From Effrenium voratum (taxonomy: Eukaryota; Sar; Dinophyceae; Suessiales; Symbiodiniaceae), in NCBI GenBank assembly GCA_963377175.1, contig CAUJNA010003749.1, forward strand, positions 755,383-819,382: a stretch of DNA of 64,000 nucleotides. The letters run 5' to 3'. Within the stretch, counting starts at the first letter, position 1. Every line of letters starts with the position of its first letter. Shown here piece by piece: positions 9,778 through 19,131 of this stretch. A model generated the notes under the pieces. The model searched no databases. It was given only the letters and a program-made list of their open reading frames with translations, and was not told where the DNA came from. The position numbers and the translations under genes were made by a program.

Positions 9778-10224
9778 ACGCAATCGTCATCACAACGGAG
9801 CCCTTCTGAGAGAGTAGCAATTTGCATGCACGACGGATGTGTAATGTCCATTTTCAACGTGCAATGGATGTGCATATGGAATCAAAGCGGGTTGCAAAAC
9901 CTGCCGACATTTTCGTTGTTGCTCAATCTCAAATGAGGGGGGTGTGGATTCAGGTTCCAACCCTGTGCATGAGTGTACTTGTACATGCTCCGCCGCTACA
10001 GACTTCAAGATCACTGACAGCAGTGTGAAAAGGTAGTCAACGGTTTGCTGCTTGCCTAGGTATTCCCTTAGGTGGCCTAGGCTTGATAACACACAACCTC
10101 TGTCTACTGTGCACCCCAATCCCTTCCCGCTTCTCAAAGCCTTGAGCCAAGCAACTCCTTGCCCAGCACGAGGGTGAGTGATGATCTCACTGCCTCCAAT
10201 GATGCCTTTCGCCTTTCCAGACCC
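9778..10224. other. Non-coding tail of element 1 (candidate PPT and partial 3' LTR)
   Basis: About 450 bases with no credible gene. AAATGAGGGGGG at about 9931-9942 followed by TGTGGATTC would suit a polypurine tract and LTR start (TG). The region ends where CACTA-like outer-element sequence begins. With no second LTR in the window the assignment is tentative. Confidence 0.35.
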
Positions 10225-10365
10225 TGCTAAATACACCGGGGGGACTTATGCTACTTATAAGTTAGTTGTGGAACTTATAAGTTACTTATACATGACTGCT
10301 TGTAAGTTAACTTAGGGGACTTATAAGCTACTTATAAGTTACTTATAAGTTCCCCGTAAGTTCAC
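10225..10365. repeat. Left TIR and subterminal repeats of outer element
   Basis: TGCTAAATACACCG (10225-10238) is the inverted partner of the right end. It is followed by a dense run of ACTTATAAGTT and GTAAGTT copies and AAGTTCCCCGTAAGTTC. ACTTATAAGT is itself a palindrome. Such arrays are normally transposase binding sites. Confidence 0.6.
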
Positions 10366-10529
10366 CGCGCGCCCCATGTTTTTCGTTGAAAACCACACAC
10401 GCACGGGCAGCAAAGAAGAAAGCAAGTACTGAAAAAGCAGACAGCCACGTGCCAGCTGCAGACCGCGAAGCAGTGAAAGCAGCATTTTGACAACTTCACC
10501 GGAAAGATTAGCCGCAAGCGCTTTTTTTT

Positions 10530-12664
10530 TCAATGCAAGCAGGTCACCTCAAGGTCTTGAAACCGCCACCAGCTGGGCGTGGTCCACGGCTCCGAGACCA
10601 CCGGCTTCCACACACAAGTGGCGTCTGAGAGCCTCCAAACGCTCCCAAACGGCTCACTTCGAATTTTTTCGAGCTTTTGCAGAACAAGGAAGAGACCGCA
10701 GCGTTCCCCTTCGAGGCAGTGCTCCACTCGTCCGCCGACAGCAGACCACAGCAGCAAGTCCCCGCGAGTGACTTTGCGCTGCAGCAGTTGGACCGACTTC
10801 GCTTCTTGCAGCGAGTCATCCCGCAGAAAGTTCGCCCACGCATGTGGCCGCTTCTGGTAGGGGTTTTGAATCCCCCACATGAAGAGACCGAAGTCATTCG
10901 CGCCCTGTAATGTTTTTTCAAGCAGTCTGGGCAGTAGACTTTCTTGAAGACTCAAGCTGCTGTGCAGGCGTTTCTTTTGGTTATCCAGCAGGCCCGAGCT
11001 CTTGAGCGCGCGGTGTTTTTTTTCGTGCGCCGCCACGGTGGACAGACAGCGGAGTCTCAGGCAGGCGTCCACCAGATGGAACCTATAGTGGTGCTTTGGT
11101 CGCAGCAGCTCAGCGCCGTGGGCGACCAGGAAGGCTTGCTGGTGGTCTCTCTGGAGATCGCTAAGTGCCTGCAGTTCTTCCTGGTCACGCAGGGGTAGCC
11201 AGCGCCACCGCAGCACACGCAGCTCGGAGCATATAGCTTTCAAGAGCGTGAAGCTGCGCAGCACGGCGGGCGCAGCACGCGCGAGGCCTGCTTGACACGC
11301 CAAAAAGAAGAGTAGGAACGCGACACTCCAAGTCTCTTCGGCCTGCCCCCTGTAGTTGCTGTGCTCGTCTATCATTTTGCCATCCAGAAGGTTCTGCATC
11401 CGCCCGCTACCGATCCCTCCGCAGAGGCCCGGGTAGCGCCACTTTTGCGCAAGAGCTCTGGCGCGGAGGTCTTCCAGCGGAAGTCCCGCAGAGTGCAAGT
11501 GAGAAAGCAGAAGCCCGCACTCTTGTGACGCGATCCCTTGCGAGAAGTAGATATGAAACGCGTCCACACAAAAGGACGACGGCGGGAGATGTTGTCTGGC
11601 TGATGGGTCTAGCATCATGCCATCGGGTACATGGTTGAGGCCCATGGCGACGCCGAGGCTGTCGCGCTCCTTTCGAGTAGGCGCAGAGGCAAGTACCTCT
11701 GCAGCTTCAAATAGGCTTTGGTCACTGGCTTGGATAAACATCGCGGTCCGCCACTCCGTGATGTCGACAAAAGGCGCAGTGGCCGCACAGTGCTTTTTTT
11801 TAGGAGGTTGCAGCACTGCAGGCAAGGCTTGGTTGCGCTGCTGCCTTTGTTTGACCACGTGGCCCTCTGGCCTTCGAAGTCCGCCAGCAGCCAAGAGGGG
11901 CTCCGAAGCCGAAACGTGAGCGACTCGTCGCCTATTCGGAGCTCGAACCCCTGGGTGGCTTCCCGGCCATGCAGTGTTTGAATTATAGCGGTCATGAAGT
12001 GGTTCATGCCTGCGCTAATTAGCTCCAGCTCAGAGTGCTGCATCATCGCGATGGTGAGCCAGCCGTCCTCCCTGTGCATCATAGGAGGCAGCAGTTCTGC
12101 AAAGCTGAGGTAGACCAAGGTGATCTTCTTCTTGGACTTCCTTGGGGCTAGGATATTCCCGCAAGTGCATTCATCGTGGTATAAGACAGCACGAGCGCCT
12201 GTGGCGCCGCCCACGCACGCACGCAGCGCTTCGCTCCACTGACGGGAGTTGTCAGCTGCGTACTGCAGTAGCAGAGGCAAGTCTGCAATCAGGACAGGAA
12301 GCTCGGCTTCTCCTTCGCCGCCTCGCAAGGCATGCTGCTTGAAGCAGCTGCGAGGACTCTGCAGCTTCCGACTCCGGAGTCGGCTGGCACTGGTGGAGGA
12401 GATAGCTTTGCCGTCTTCTCTCAGGCTAGCAGCTATGTTCCAGACCTTCACCGCGTGCGCATCCGAGCCACCGCCGACACAAAGACACTCATAGAGGTTG
12501 TCTTTTTCAGCGGCGCTCAGTTCGCTGTGCTTCCTCTTCATGCTATATATGTCTGTTTGGAGCCAGAGCTGCGAGGCGCGGAGCTGTGAAACACGCGTAT
12601 ACATTTGCTGCGCCCGAGGATATACGCATGGGCCTTGATTTCGCGGCCAACAGAGAGGACACAT
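10530..12664 (-). CDS. Outer-element transposase (CACTA-like), two frames
   Basis: Two overlapping minus-strand frames (12664-11615 and 11894-10530) make one protein with a shift near 11800, at a run of eight T. The N-terminal half includes WLLADFEGQRATWSNKG, a Cys-rich KPCLQCC, and an upstream acidic part. The second half has DAFHIYFSQGI, the probable second catalytic Asp region, and RPKHHYRFHL with a following E..HR.LK, a pattern shared with the inner-element transposase (LHY...NPRYVW). These DDE-type proteins cut and paste the element. Assignment to CACTA/EnSpm rests mainly on the termini. No TIR-binding domain is obvious. Probably inactive if the frame shift is real. Confidence 0.5.
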
Positions 12665-13109
12665 ATATTGCTACGCCTCAGACCATGGGCGCGCACAAAC
12701 TTGCGCCGCAAACTCACGCTATATACTCGCGCGTATAGAGGCACACGAGGAACACTATACGACAAGGGTGCGCTGCGCGATAGAAGCGTCCACACACATG
12801 GCGCCGGCGACCCCTGTCGACAGAATCAGGCCCACGTCGCAACACCACTGGCCGCTACATAGATATATCTATATATACGATATGCAAGCGCAGCGCAAAA
12901 ACCTTCCCAGACGCGTCAAGAAACCACGAGACAGACAAGTCATTCGATGCGTGTGACATATTCTGATGAGGAGGCGCCATTTTCCCCGCGCCCCCATGCG
13001 ATGCATAGTGTCGAGCTAAACACTATGACCTATAGCATGCGCAGACCCTAATTGGAAGCACGAGTTTCACTCAAGCTTCGCAAAGCAGACCTGAGATTGA
13101 GCGATGCCA
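12665..13109. other. Spacer between outer-element genes
   Basis: No gene is supported. It contains several TATATACG-like stretches and a short ATATAT run near 12860-12885. It may hold promoter sequence for the transposase on the minus strand, but nothing recognisable was found. Confidence 0.4.
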
Positions 13110-14189
13110 CTACGCCTTTTTGGCGCGCCGCTTTCCGACTGGAGGAGCCCCTGCAGCCTCGGCCGCTTGCTCCTGCTTCAGCTTTTCTCGCTTCACTTCT
13201 GCGCGAGCATCCCTGACCAGCGCAGCAAAAGCGGAGCAGTCATCCTGCAAGTCTTTCAGACTGAACGGGAGCGGTTGCACGCGCATACCATCAGTTATGG
13301 ACCTGGTTTCGAGCAGCTGCAGCATCTCGGCGCTGGCTTTTTTCCAGGCTGCCAGCTTGGTGGATCCGTCCGCAAGCGCTGCCTGGGTGGGCTCGGCCAC
13401 TTTGAGCTTTGCCAGGGCCTTGGAGACCGCTTCCGCGGACTGGAGCTTTGCGGTCAAAGTGGCCGCAGCCTTTGCCGCCAAGCCTTGCTGCTGCTGGTTG
13501 AACTTGCTGGCCTGGGCTTGCTGGGCGGCAAGCTTCTTCTCTGACGGCGCTTTGGTGGCTGGTGCACCGCGAGCTTTGGAAGACTCACCACCGCCCCCGT
13601 TGGCTGGCTCGGGCACGTCCAGGTCATCTTCACTGGCCTCCGGACACACCGTGTCTTGGCATGGGGCCTTGCGCTTCTTTTGCTTTTGCAGCTGCAGGGC
13701 CTGCTCTCTCTCCATGACACGCTCGGCAACTTCCCGCTCGATTTGGCGCAAGTGCTCTTGGTGGATAGGCGCTTTGACAACCGGGCCCAGCACAGGGCAC
13801 ACCCAGCTTGGGCATTTGGTGAGTTGTTCCTCCGTGTACCCAAGCGTTTTCCAGACAGCGATCGGCTTCGACTCGGTGAACACATTGTCCTCAGACTCGG
13901 TCAGAGTCTGGGAGGTCTTGCGCTCTATGATCACCGCTCGCACGGTCGGCCACTTATATCGACCCGAGCCCTCCGCGCTGGCCTTGCTCTTCTTGAAGAA
14001 GTGCGTTCGCTCCTCCGGGCTGAAGCTCGCGAGCATGTCCATGCCCAGGTTTCGGTGCACCAGAGAGGTCAGGGTCAGACAGCCGCGACAGTCGAACGCA
14101 CCAGACCGCGCGCGGCCCTGGTCGCCCTGCACCTTCTCTCCGCAGAGACGGCATGTGCGCTCGGTCACCATTGGAGTTGCCGACATCAC
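13110..14189 (-). CDS. Outer-element accessory protein with N-terminal zinc motif
   Basis: A 359-residue open frame on the minus strand, same direction as the transposase. The N-terminus has TCRLCGEKV and FDCRGC (Cys-x2-Cys pairs), a likely zinc-binding module; a second Cys pair lies in CPSWVC. The middle is a Lys/Glu/Gln-rich coiled-coil, the C-terminal half is Ala/Lys-rich and ends RRAKKA. Unbroken over its whole length. In plant CACTA elements a second protein (TnpA type) binds subterminal repeats; the position and basic nature fit such a role, but this is inference. No named family recognised. Confidence 0.5.
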   Translation of the reverse strand: MMSATPMVTERTCRLCGEKVQGDQGRARSGAFDCRGCLTLTSLVHRNLGMDMLASFSPEERTHFFKKSKASAEGSGRYKWPTVRAVIIERKTSQTLTESEDNVFTESKPIAVWKTLGYTEEQLTKCPSWVCPVLGPVVKAPIHQEHLRQIEREVAERVMEREQALQLQKQKKRKAPCQDTVCPEASEDDLDVPEPANGGGGESSKARGAPATKAPSEKKLAAQQAQASKFNQQQQGLAAKAAATLTAKLQSAEAVSKALAKLKVAEPTQAALADGSTKLAAWKKASAEMLQLLETRSITDGMRVQPLPFSLKDLQDDCSAFAALVRDARAEVKREKLKQEQAAEAAGAPPVGKRRAKKA

Positions 14190-14274
14190 GCTCCTACAGC
14201 AGCTGGGCGGGAACCACGAACCAAAACAGCCAAACTGCTACGGGGGCAGGGCAAGGCGGATGAAACTAAAAATG

Positions 14275-14430
14275 TGTATGTCGGACTCGCATGCGATGTC
14301 GGCCAAATGTCGGCCAATGTCGGCCGGGATTGGCCGGCGCATGGTTTGCTCAATGTCGGCCTACATGTTAGCATACAGACCTGCCTGGCCTAAATGTCGG
14401 CCAAATGTCGGCCAACTTTCTCGGCCCGGC
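14275..14430. repeat. Cluster of ATGTCGGCC repeats
   Basis: About seven copies of ATGTCGGCC(A) lie within 130 bp, mixed with one or two inverted GGCCGACAT-like pieces around GGGATTGGCCGGC. They sit upstream of the minus-strand zinc-protein gene. Function unknown; could be a protein-binding array. Confidence 0.6.
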
Positions 14431-14554
14431 TCACTTTGAGGTTCACTGCACGTCAGACGCACAGACGGGAAAAGCCCCGAACTGGGACTTCGAGGATACA
14501 TATAAGTCCTACACACAGAGCACTTACACACATAATTTCCATACATACATGCCG

Positions 14555-14643
14555 CATCACAACAATATATATATATAGTCTATAAATATATTTAACATAT
14601 ATATATATATATATAGTATCTTTTAGATTCTGCGCGCCTTTTT

Positions 14644-14681
<38 letters not shown>

Positions 14682-14690
14682 GCGTCGGAC
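14555..14690. repeat. TA and TC microsatellites
   Basis: A (TA)n run near 14563-14613 and a (TC)n run near 14647-14678. No coding content between 14431 and 14762 is supported. Confidence 0.85.
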
Positions 14691-14762
14691 TCCGCAGGGC
14701 TTGCGCGCGCCACAGCGCACCCACGCATGGGCGCGCCTCACGCATGGCGCGCTCACGCGCCA

Positions 14763-15111
14763 TCACCGCCCCTGCAGCTGCACCAAAGCGTTCAGGGCGG
14801 ACTGGAACAGCGCGGTGACGGCGCGGCTTGCACCGCCACCGTCGCCGTCCGGATCCGGGCCATCTTTCTTCTGGCCTGGCGCCAGCGGCGCCAGCGGCGC
14901 ATCGGGCGGAGGCGACTTGGCACGCGTGCGCTTGCGCTTCTTCACCCTCCCGCGCTCGCTGGCGCTGGCTGCCTCAGCGGCCGGGGCGCGCTGCTTTTTC
15001 TCTCGCGAGACGCGCTTCTTCTTTCCCTTCTCCTGCGCAGGGAGGTGCGCCACGGGCTCGGCCTTGACCGGCTCGTCCTTGGCTGGCCTCGAGGTGGCAT
15101 CGCTCTTCTCT
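14763..15111 (-). pseudogene. Outer-element Lys-rich protein, C-terminal part (split by inner element)
   Basis: Minus-strand coding, rich in Lys, Arg, Ala and Glu (GKKKRVSREKKQRAP; RVKKRKRTRAKSPPP) and ending at 14763. The upstream half lies 32 kb away at 47372-48064. Removing 15114-47369 and one copy of the 2-bp TT duplication joins ...WYGQ to KEKSDA... in frame, which shows that one gene was split by the insertion. Likely a nucleic-acid-binding accessory protein of the outer transposon; no family recognised. Confidence 0.6.
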
Positions 15112-15113
15112 TT

Positions 15114-15250
15114 CCCTAAGTCTCCGGTATTGGTTTGTTTCGCGCGAGATGGAAAAAACCAATCGAGATTGGTATTTCCCATCGTGGATTGGTAAGTGGT
15201 GTAATATCAATATTGCAAGATTGGTTTGTCAAAAATATCAATATTTGACC
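15114..15250. repeat. Left TIR and subterminal region of inner element
   Basis: The 20-bp TIR is followed by copies of ATTGGT/ACCAAT and a TTTCCCATC block that also occur, inverted, at 47230-47369. Confidence 0.75.
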
Positions 15251-15289
15251 TTCCCTAGCAACTAGCTATTTTGAAGGTTTCCTTCCTAA

Positions 15290-15400
15290 ATTGCTTTGAC
15301 TTTGCAATTAGGAACCTTCTGACTTTGCAGTCACATTTATGACTTTGCAGTCATTTCCCACCCTCCCACCACCCCCAGAGAACATGACTTTGCAGTTATG
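15290..15400. repeat. Left subterminal GACTTTGCAGTC dyads
   Basis: Four or more copies of TGACTTTGCAGTCA or close variants (near 15297, 15318, 15339, 15384). The motif is a dyad: GACT and AGTC are inverted around TTGC. Matching copies lie at the other end of the element. Confidence 0.7.
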
Positions 15401-15567
15401 CCCCACCTTCCCACCACCCCCAGCCCCACCTGAAAGCTGTTGGCAAATGCCCTCCTCACCACGAACCTTAAATTTAGGATTGCCACAACTTCGCACCCCC
15501 CAGCCCCACATCACAATTAACCACTCCTGGCCCCAGACAAGAGCTGCTGGCAAAAGCACTTTTTTCC

Positions 15568-17482
15568 TTAGGCAGATTGGCCCAGCTGCAAAGTCATTGC
15601 TACATCAAGTTTCTCTGACAGCAAAAATGGCATGTCGCAAGTTGACACCCCCCTCAGGCAGCTGGAGCCAAGCTCAGACAGCCTTCCAACAAAGTCTTCA
15701 CTTCCATAACACCACACATAGCGAGGGTTCAGAGTCAAGCCTTGAATGGCTAGCTCATTGCAGTAATGCAATTTTGGAACCATTGACCATTGGCAGGTTT
15801 TTTCCTTCACTGTTTTTGCAGCCAGGAACTGGTATGTTTGCAAAGCAGCTTCCATGTGACCCAAGGCTGCCCTTGCTTCTTGTTTCTCAGGAACCAGGCC
15901 AGAGTCATACACATGGTTGTAGTACATGTCCAAGTGTGCCAGGAGGTCCTTCCTTTTCAAGGAGTAAGTGCTTCCATCACACCAGTCTCTGCAGAGCTTG
16001 GAAAACACTGGCACCAAAGTCCTCACCTTAGAGCCAACTTTGACACAAGAGTTCCGCAAACTTGGTGGAAACAAAGACCCTTTATGATGCCAAGGGTCCT
16101 GGGCAGCCTTCAGGTGTGCCAGGCAAGGGTAGGTGGTACTCAGTGCCTTGGGTTTGGTAAAGTTGTTCAGGGTAAACTTGGACAGTGGCTTGCCATGGCC
16201 AGCTTCTCCTTGGTGTTCTTGTATGTAGGCCCAAAGTTTTTTCAGGGCAAGCTGCCTTTGTGCAGCTGGAACCTTGCAAACAACAGTCAAAGCAAACATT
16301 GCCAATGCAATGGCTGCTGAAGCCCAAGTCCAGCACATGGAGGATGTCGAGGCACAAGGTGTAGATGGACACACCAGGGGCTTTGAAAATAGGGTGTGCT
16401 GGGTTTCTCTGCCTGAGACTTCTTGAAGTTCTGCACATGGCATTGCTGACAAAACCATTCCAAGGCTTGTCCTTTGGATCCCTGTTGGCACCACAAAGGT
16501 AGCAAGGGGTGTTGCTGCCCTGGTGCCTCATGCCCAAGCCATTTTGGAAAAATTCCATGTCACCCATGAAGCCAAATAGGACTGCAAAATAATTGTTTGG
16601 CAGTATCTCCTTCCCAACACGTGGAAAAAGTGGGTGGGGGGGCTGGAGTTCATATCCAAAAGGATCTGTGTCAGGCCATTTGTTCTCCAGAAGGGCTTTC
16701 AAGCTCCATGCCACCCATGAATACAATGTGTGTTCTGTACCATTTTCCCCATGGGCAGTGCAGCTCTTGGGGTAGGAAAAGATCCACAAATGCTCTTCCA
16801 TGCCGGGCTCAGAGCTCAGCAGGCCCCTGAAACTCACAGTCATCAGGCTGTCAGTGGACTGAAACTCTGCTGCATCTGCATGCAGTAGCAAAGGAATGCA
16901 CCTTCTCTTCCAGTTGTGTTTCTTCAGCATGGGGTGGCCCTTCAGCCTTTTGTCTTCCATGGGCATTGCTTCCCAAAAGTTCTCCAGGTTGCTGGTGCCA
17001 AAGATGCTTTCGAAAACAAGATTTGATGCAGAGCTTGAGGACAGGTGGTGCATCCACATGCATGGCAGCTTCACAGGAACTTCCCCCTGATCATGGTGCA
17101 GCCCCACAGCCTTGGGGTCCAACCTAGGGCACTTGAGTGGCACACTTGTTGGGGCAAGGCTGGAGGAGACCTTCTGGAGCAAATCTCTATGACAATTGTT
17201 TGAAGCCATTCCGTAGTTGCCAAGCAAAGCCAGCCCATGGATGTCATCTTGCAGGCACCCTGACAGCCTGGCAGAGTGAGCAATAGCCTGAACATCAACT
17301 GCTGATATCTTGCCCCAGGCCCATTTGGTCAGCAAGCAATGGGCCAGTGGGGACAAGGACTGGGCCCACCCAATAGCAGCAGCAGCCAAGTCTGCATGTT
17401 TCCTCTTTCCCATTGCAACCTGCCAGCAGCTGCCAGAACAATGGAAATGCATAAAACATATGGGGTTTTGCAACTGAAGCAT
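15568..17482 (-). CDS. Inner-element transposase-like protein
   Basis: Two overlapping minus-strand frames (17482-16082 and 16494-15568) give one protein of ~600 residues with a shift near 16300-16490. Motifs: GFMGDMEFFQNGLG with a following PCYLCGANRDP zinc-like pair, LDILHVLDLG (candidate catalytic Asp region), and near the C-terminus VPKLHYCNELAIQG and NPRYVWCYGSEDFVGRL. The order GD.E, D.LH..DLG, K.HY parallels the outer transposase and is typical of DDE transposases with a Cys-rich insertion. A short Ser/Pro-rich N-terminus precedes. It is the last gene on the minus strand, near the left TIR. Superfamily is inferred mostly from the CCCTA ends. Confidence 0.5.
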
Positions 17483-17549
17483 GCACAGGTCCTACCAGTC
17501 TGACAAATACATGTATGTCTGTTGTAGTGCTGGTGCAATGCTACAAATG

Positions 17550-18060
17550 GCTGCAAAGTTGCAACTGCAATCTTGAAAATGGCTGCAAAGCCCACTGAGA
17601 GTGGCTGCAAAGCCACTTGAAACTGACTGCAAAGTCAACCCAATGGCTGCAAAGCCACTAGAAAAGCCTCCCAGCATGAGTGAACAGCCACCTACAAATC
17701 ACCACACTTACAGCCCAGCCAACAAAGAATGACTGCAAGGTCACCTATGGCTGCAAAGCCACCCATGACTGCAAAGCCACCCATGGCTGCAAAGCCACTC
17801 ATGACTGCAAAGTCATTCATGCTAAATGCAAAGGTGATGAAACATAAGTGCAGCTGTCCAGAAACACATGGCGCACAAAGGCCACCACCAACAGGTGGCT
17901 GCAAATTCACCCAGCATGATTGCACAAGGCCACCCAACATGGCAGCATGACTGTCCCAACATGACTGCATAAGCCACCCAGCATTACTGCATCAGGTTTG
18001 CAACTGTAGCTCCACTTGGCTGCACAAACTATTCGAGGGAGCAAGTGATTTGTTGCAAAT
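17550..18060. repeat. Array of GGCTGCAAAGCCAC / GACTGCAAAGTCAC dyads
   Basis: No gene. About fifteen near-palindromic units alternate between TGACTGCAAAGTCA and TGGCTGCAAAGCCA, in which both half-sites change together so that pairing is kept. It lies between two minus-strand coding blocks and could be an intron. Confidence 0.65.
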
Positions 18061-18142
18061 CTATTGCACATTCATGCTCTGTCCCTGGACAAAGCTGCAA
18101 GCTCACCCTTTGCTCCTCCATGTTGCTGCACTTTCAAACTAG

Positions 18143-18684
18143 TCACCCAAACACTTTGGCTTGCTGGCTCACCCACCCCTGAATCTCCTTCACCTTGCTG
18201 TAGATCTCCAACAGCTTTTCCTGGCCAGGCTTGTGGGTTCCCTTGTTGCCCTTCTGCAGGTACAAGTTCTTGCAAGTGTTGATGTGGCCTGCAATGTTCT
18301 CCCTGCACAAGCCAATCTCCTTGATCACTGTCTTGGACCCATACTTGCTAGACTTGGCCTTGCCCTGCATAATCTCCACCTTTGTGGCCAGCCCCTCCAA
18401 GCCAGACTTCATTTTGCTGGCATTGTTGATGACATCAGCAACGCACACGATGGACTCTAAGGCCTTCAGGATTTTGTCCTTGTCCTTATCCTTCTCCTTG
18501 TTGTCTGGCAGGGCCTTCTGGCCCTGGCTCTTGTCATTGCTAAAGCCACCAGTTTCCACATTGTACCTCAAGAACGTCGACTGCCAGTCCTCCATTGCAT
18601 CTGGATCATCAGAAGTCACTTTCTTCACTCCCTGGGATTGCTGTCTTTTTTTTGAGTTGATTTCCTTCTTGTGCACATCATGGT
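18143..18684 (-). pseudogene. Inner-element accessory protein, C-terminal part (split by element 2)
   Basis: Minus-strand coding of about 180 residues: a Lys/Gln-rich start (VHKKEINSKKRQQSQG), an acidic middle (SDDPDAMEDW), KEKDKDKDKIL, and a helical C-terminus ending QQAKVFG. The N-terminal half is at 41391-42175. Removing element 2 with one ATGGT copy joins ...IYIDNH to DVHKKE... in frame. Basic N-terminus and coiled-coil C-terminus suggest a DNA-binding accessory factor; no family recognised. Confidence 0.6.
18680..18684. repeat. Target site duplication (left), ATGGT
   Basis: Five bases directly before the 5' LTR, identical to 41391-41395 after the 3' LTR. A 5-bp duplication is typical of Copia integrases. 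Confidence 0.9.
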
Positions 18685-19033
18685 TGTTAAAACCCTCTAG
18701 GCCCCGTGCCGAAATTGGGTAGCTGTTCTGAGGTCCTTGTTGGTGTTGCTTCCCAAGTTCCATTGATCGCCATCTGGCTCAAGACACAATTGAGGTTCAA
18801 GATCTGATGTGTGACTGCATACATACGTGATCGGCATTGAGAGCGAAAACTCTTTGCTTGCGCTGCATTTGTCAGGACCACTGTTGTAACTATCATTCCT
18901 TCTCCCTTACAACGTTTACACGGGTTCGGCTATAACGGCATCGTCCGTATACACCTTTCTACGTGGTTGGTATTACAGCTTGAGGGTTCGGTGCATAGCG
19001 TCCCACGGGACGTCACCTTGCCGTCTCTTGACA
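18685..19033 (+). repeat. 5' LTR of element 2 (349 bp)
   Basis: Starts TGTTAAAACC and ends GTCTCTTGACA. It differs from the 3' LTR by scattered substitutions, one single-base indel in the spliced-leader-like segment (here GCCATCTGGCTCAAG, 18769-18783) and the absence of a 73-bp internal duplication. Confidence 0.9.
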
Positions 19034-19050
19034 GGTTATCAGCCGTAACT
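19034..19050 (+). other. Candidate primer binding site of element 2
   Basis: GGTTATCAGCCG starts directly after the 5' LTR. It resembles, with an extra T, the TGGTATCAG start of the initiator-Met tRNA site used by many Copia elements. The match is short. Confidence 0.4.
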
Positions 19051-19131
19051 ACAAGCTCTACACTGGACTGGGAGACAGCTGGTTTATTGCGGGTACAGGG
19101 ACAATAAAGGAACGATAACCTACACAGTACA

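Larger units (their letters stand above)
1..9942 (+). mobile_element. Copia-type LTR retrotransposon, element 1 (5' end outside window)
   Basis: Seen: gag with CCCH fingers, aspartic protease, integrase, RT with YVDD and RNase H follow each other on the plus strand. Protease-integrase-RT-RNase H is the Ty1/Copia order. Coding changes frame near 390, 820, 2640, 4090 and 8050, each fitting a single-base indel. Downstream of RNase H another 4 kb is coding (methyltransferase-like, SGNH-like, Tpt1-like). The 5' LTR is outside the window. A purine-rich stretch near 9930-9942 followed by TGTGG could be the polypurine tract and 3' LTR start, but with one end missing this cannot be confirmed. Non-autonomous or decayed if the frame breaks are real. 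Confidence 0.85.

Noticed and set aside
10141..10150. Ten-base spliced-leader-like match (TTGGCTCAAG) on the minus strand
   Set aside because: Only 10 nt, opposite to element 1, and a match of that length is not rare in 64 kb of both strands.
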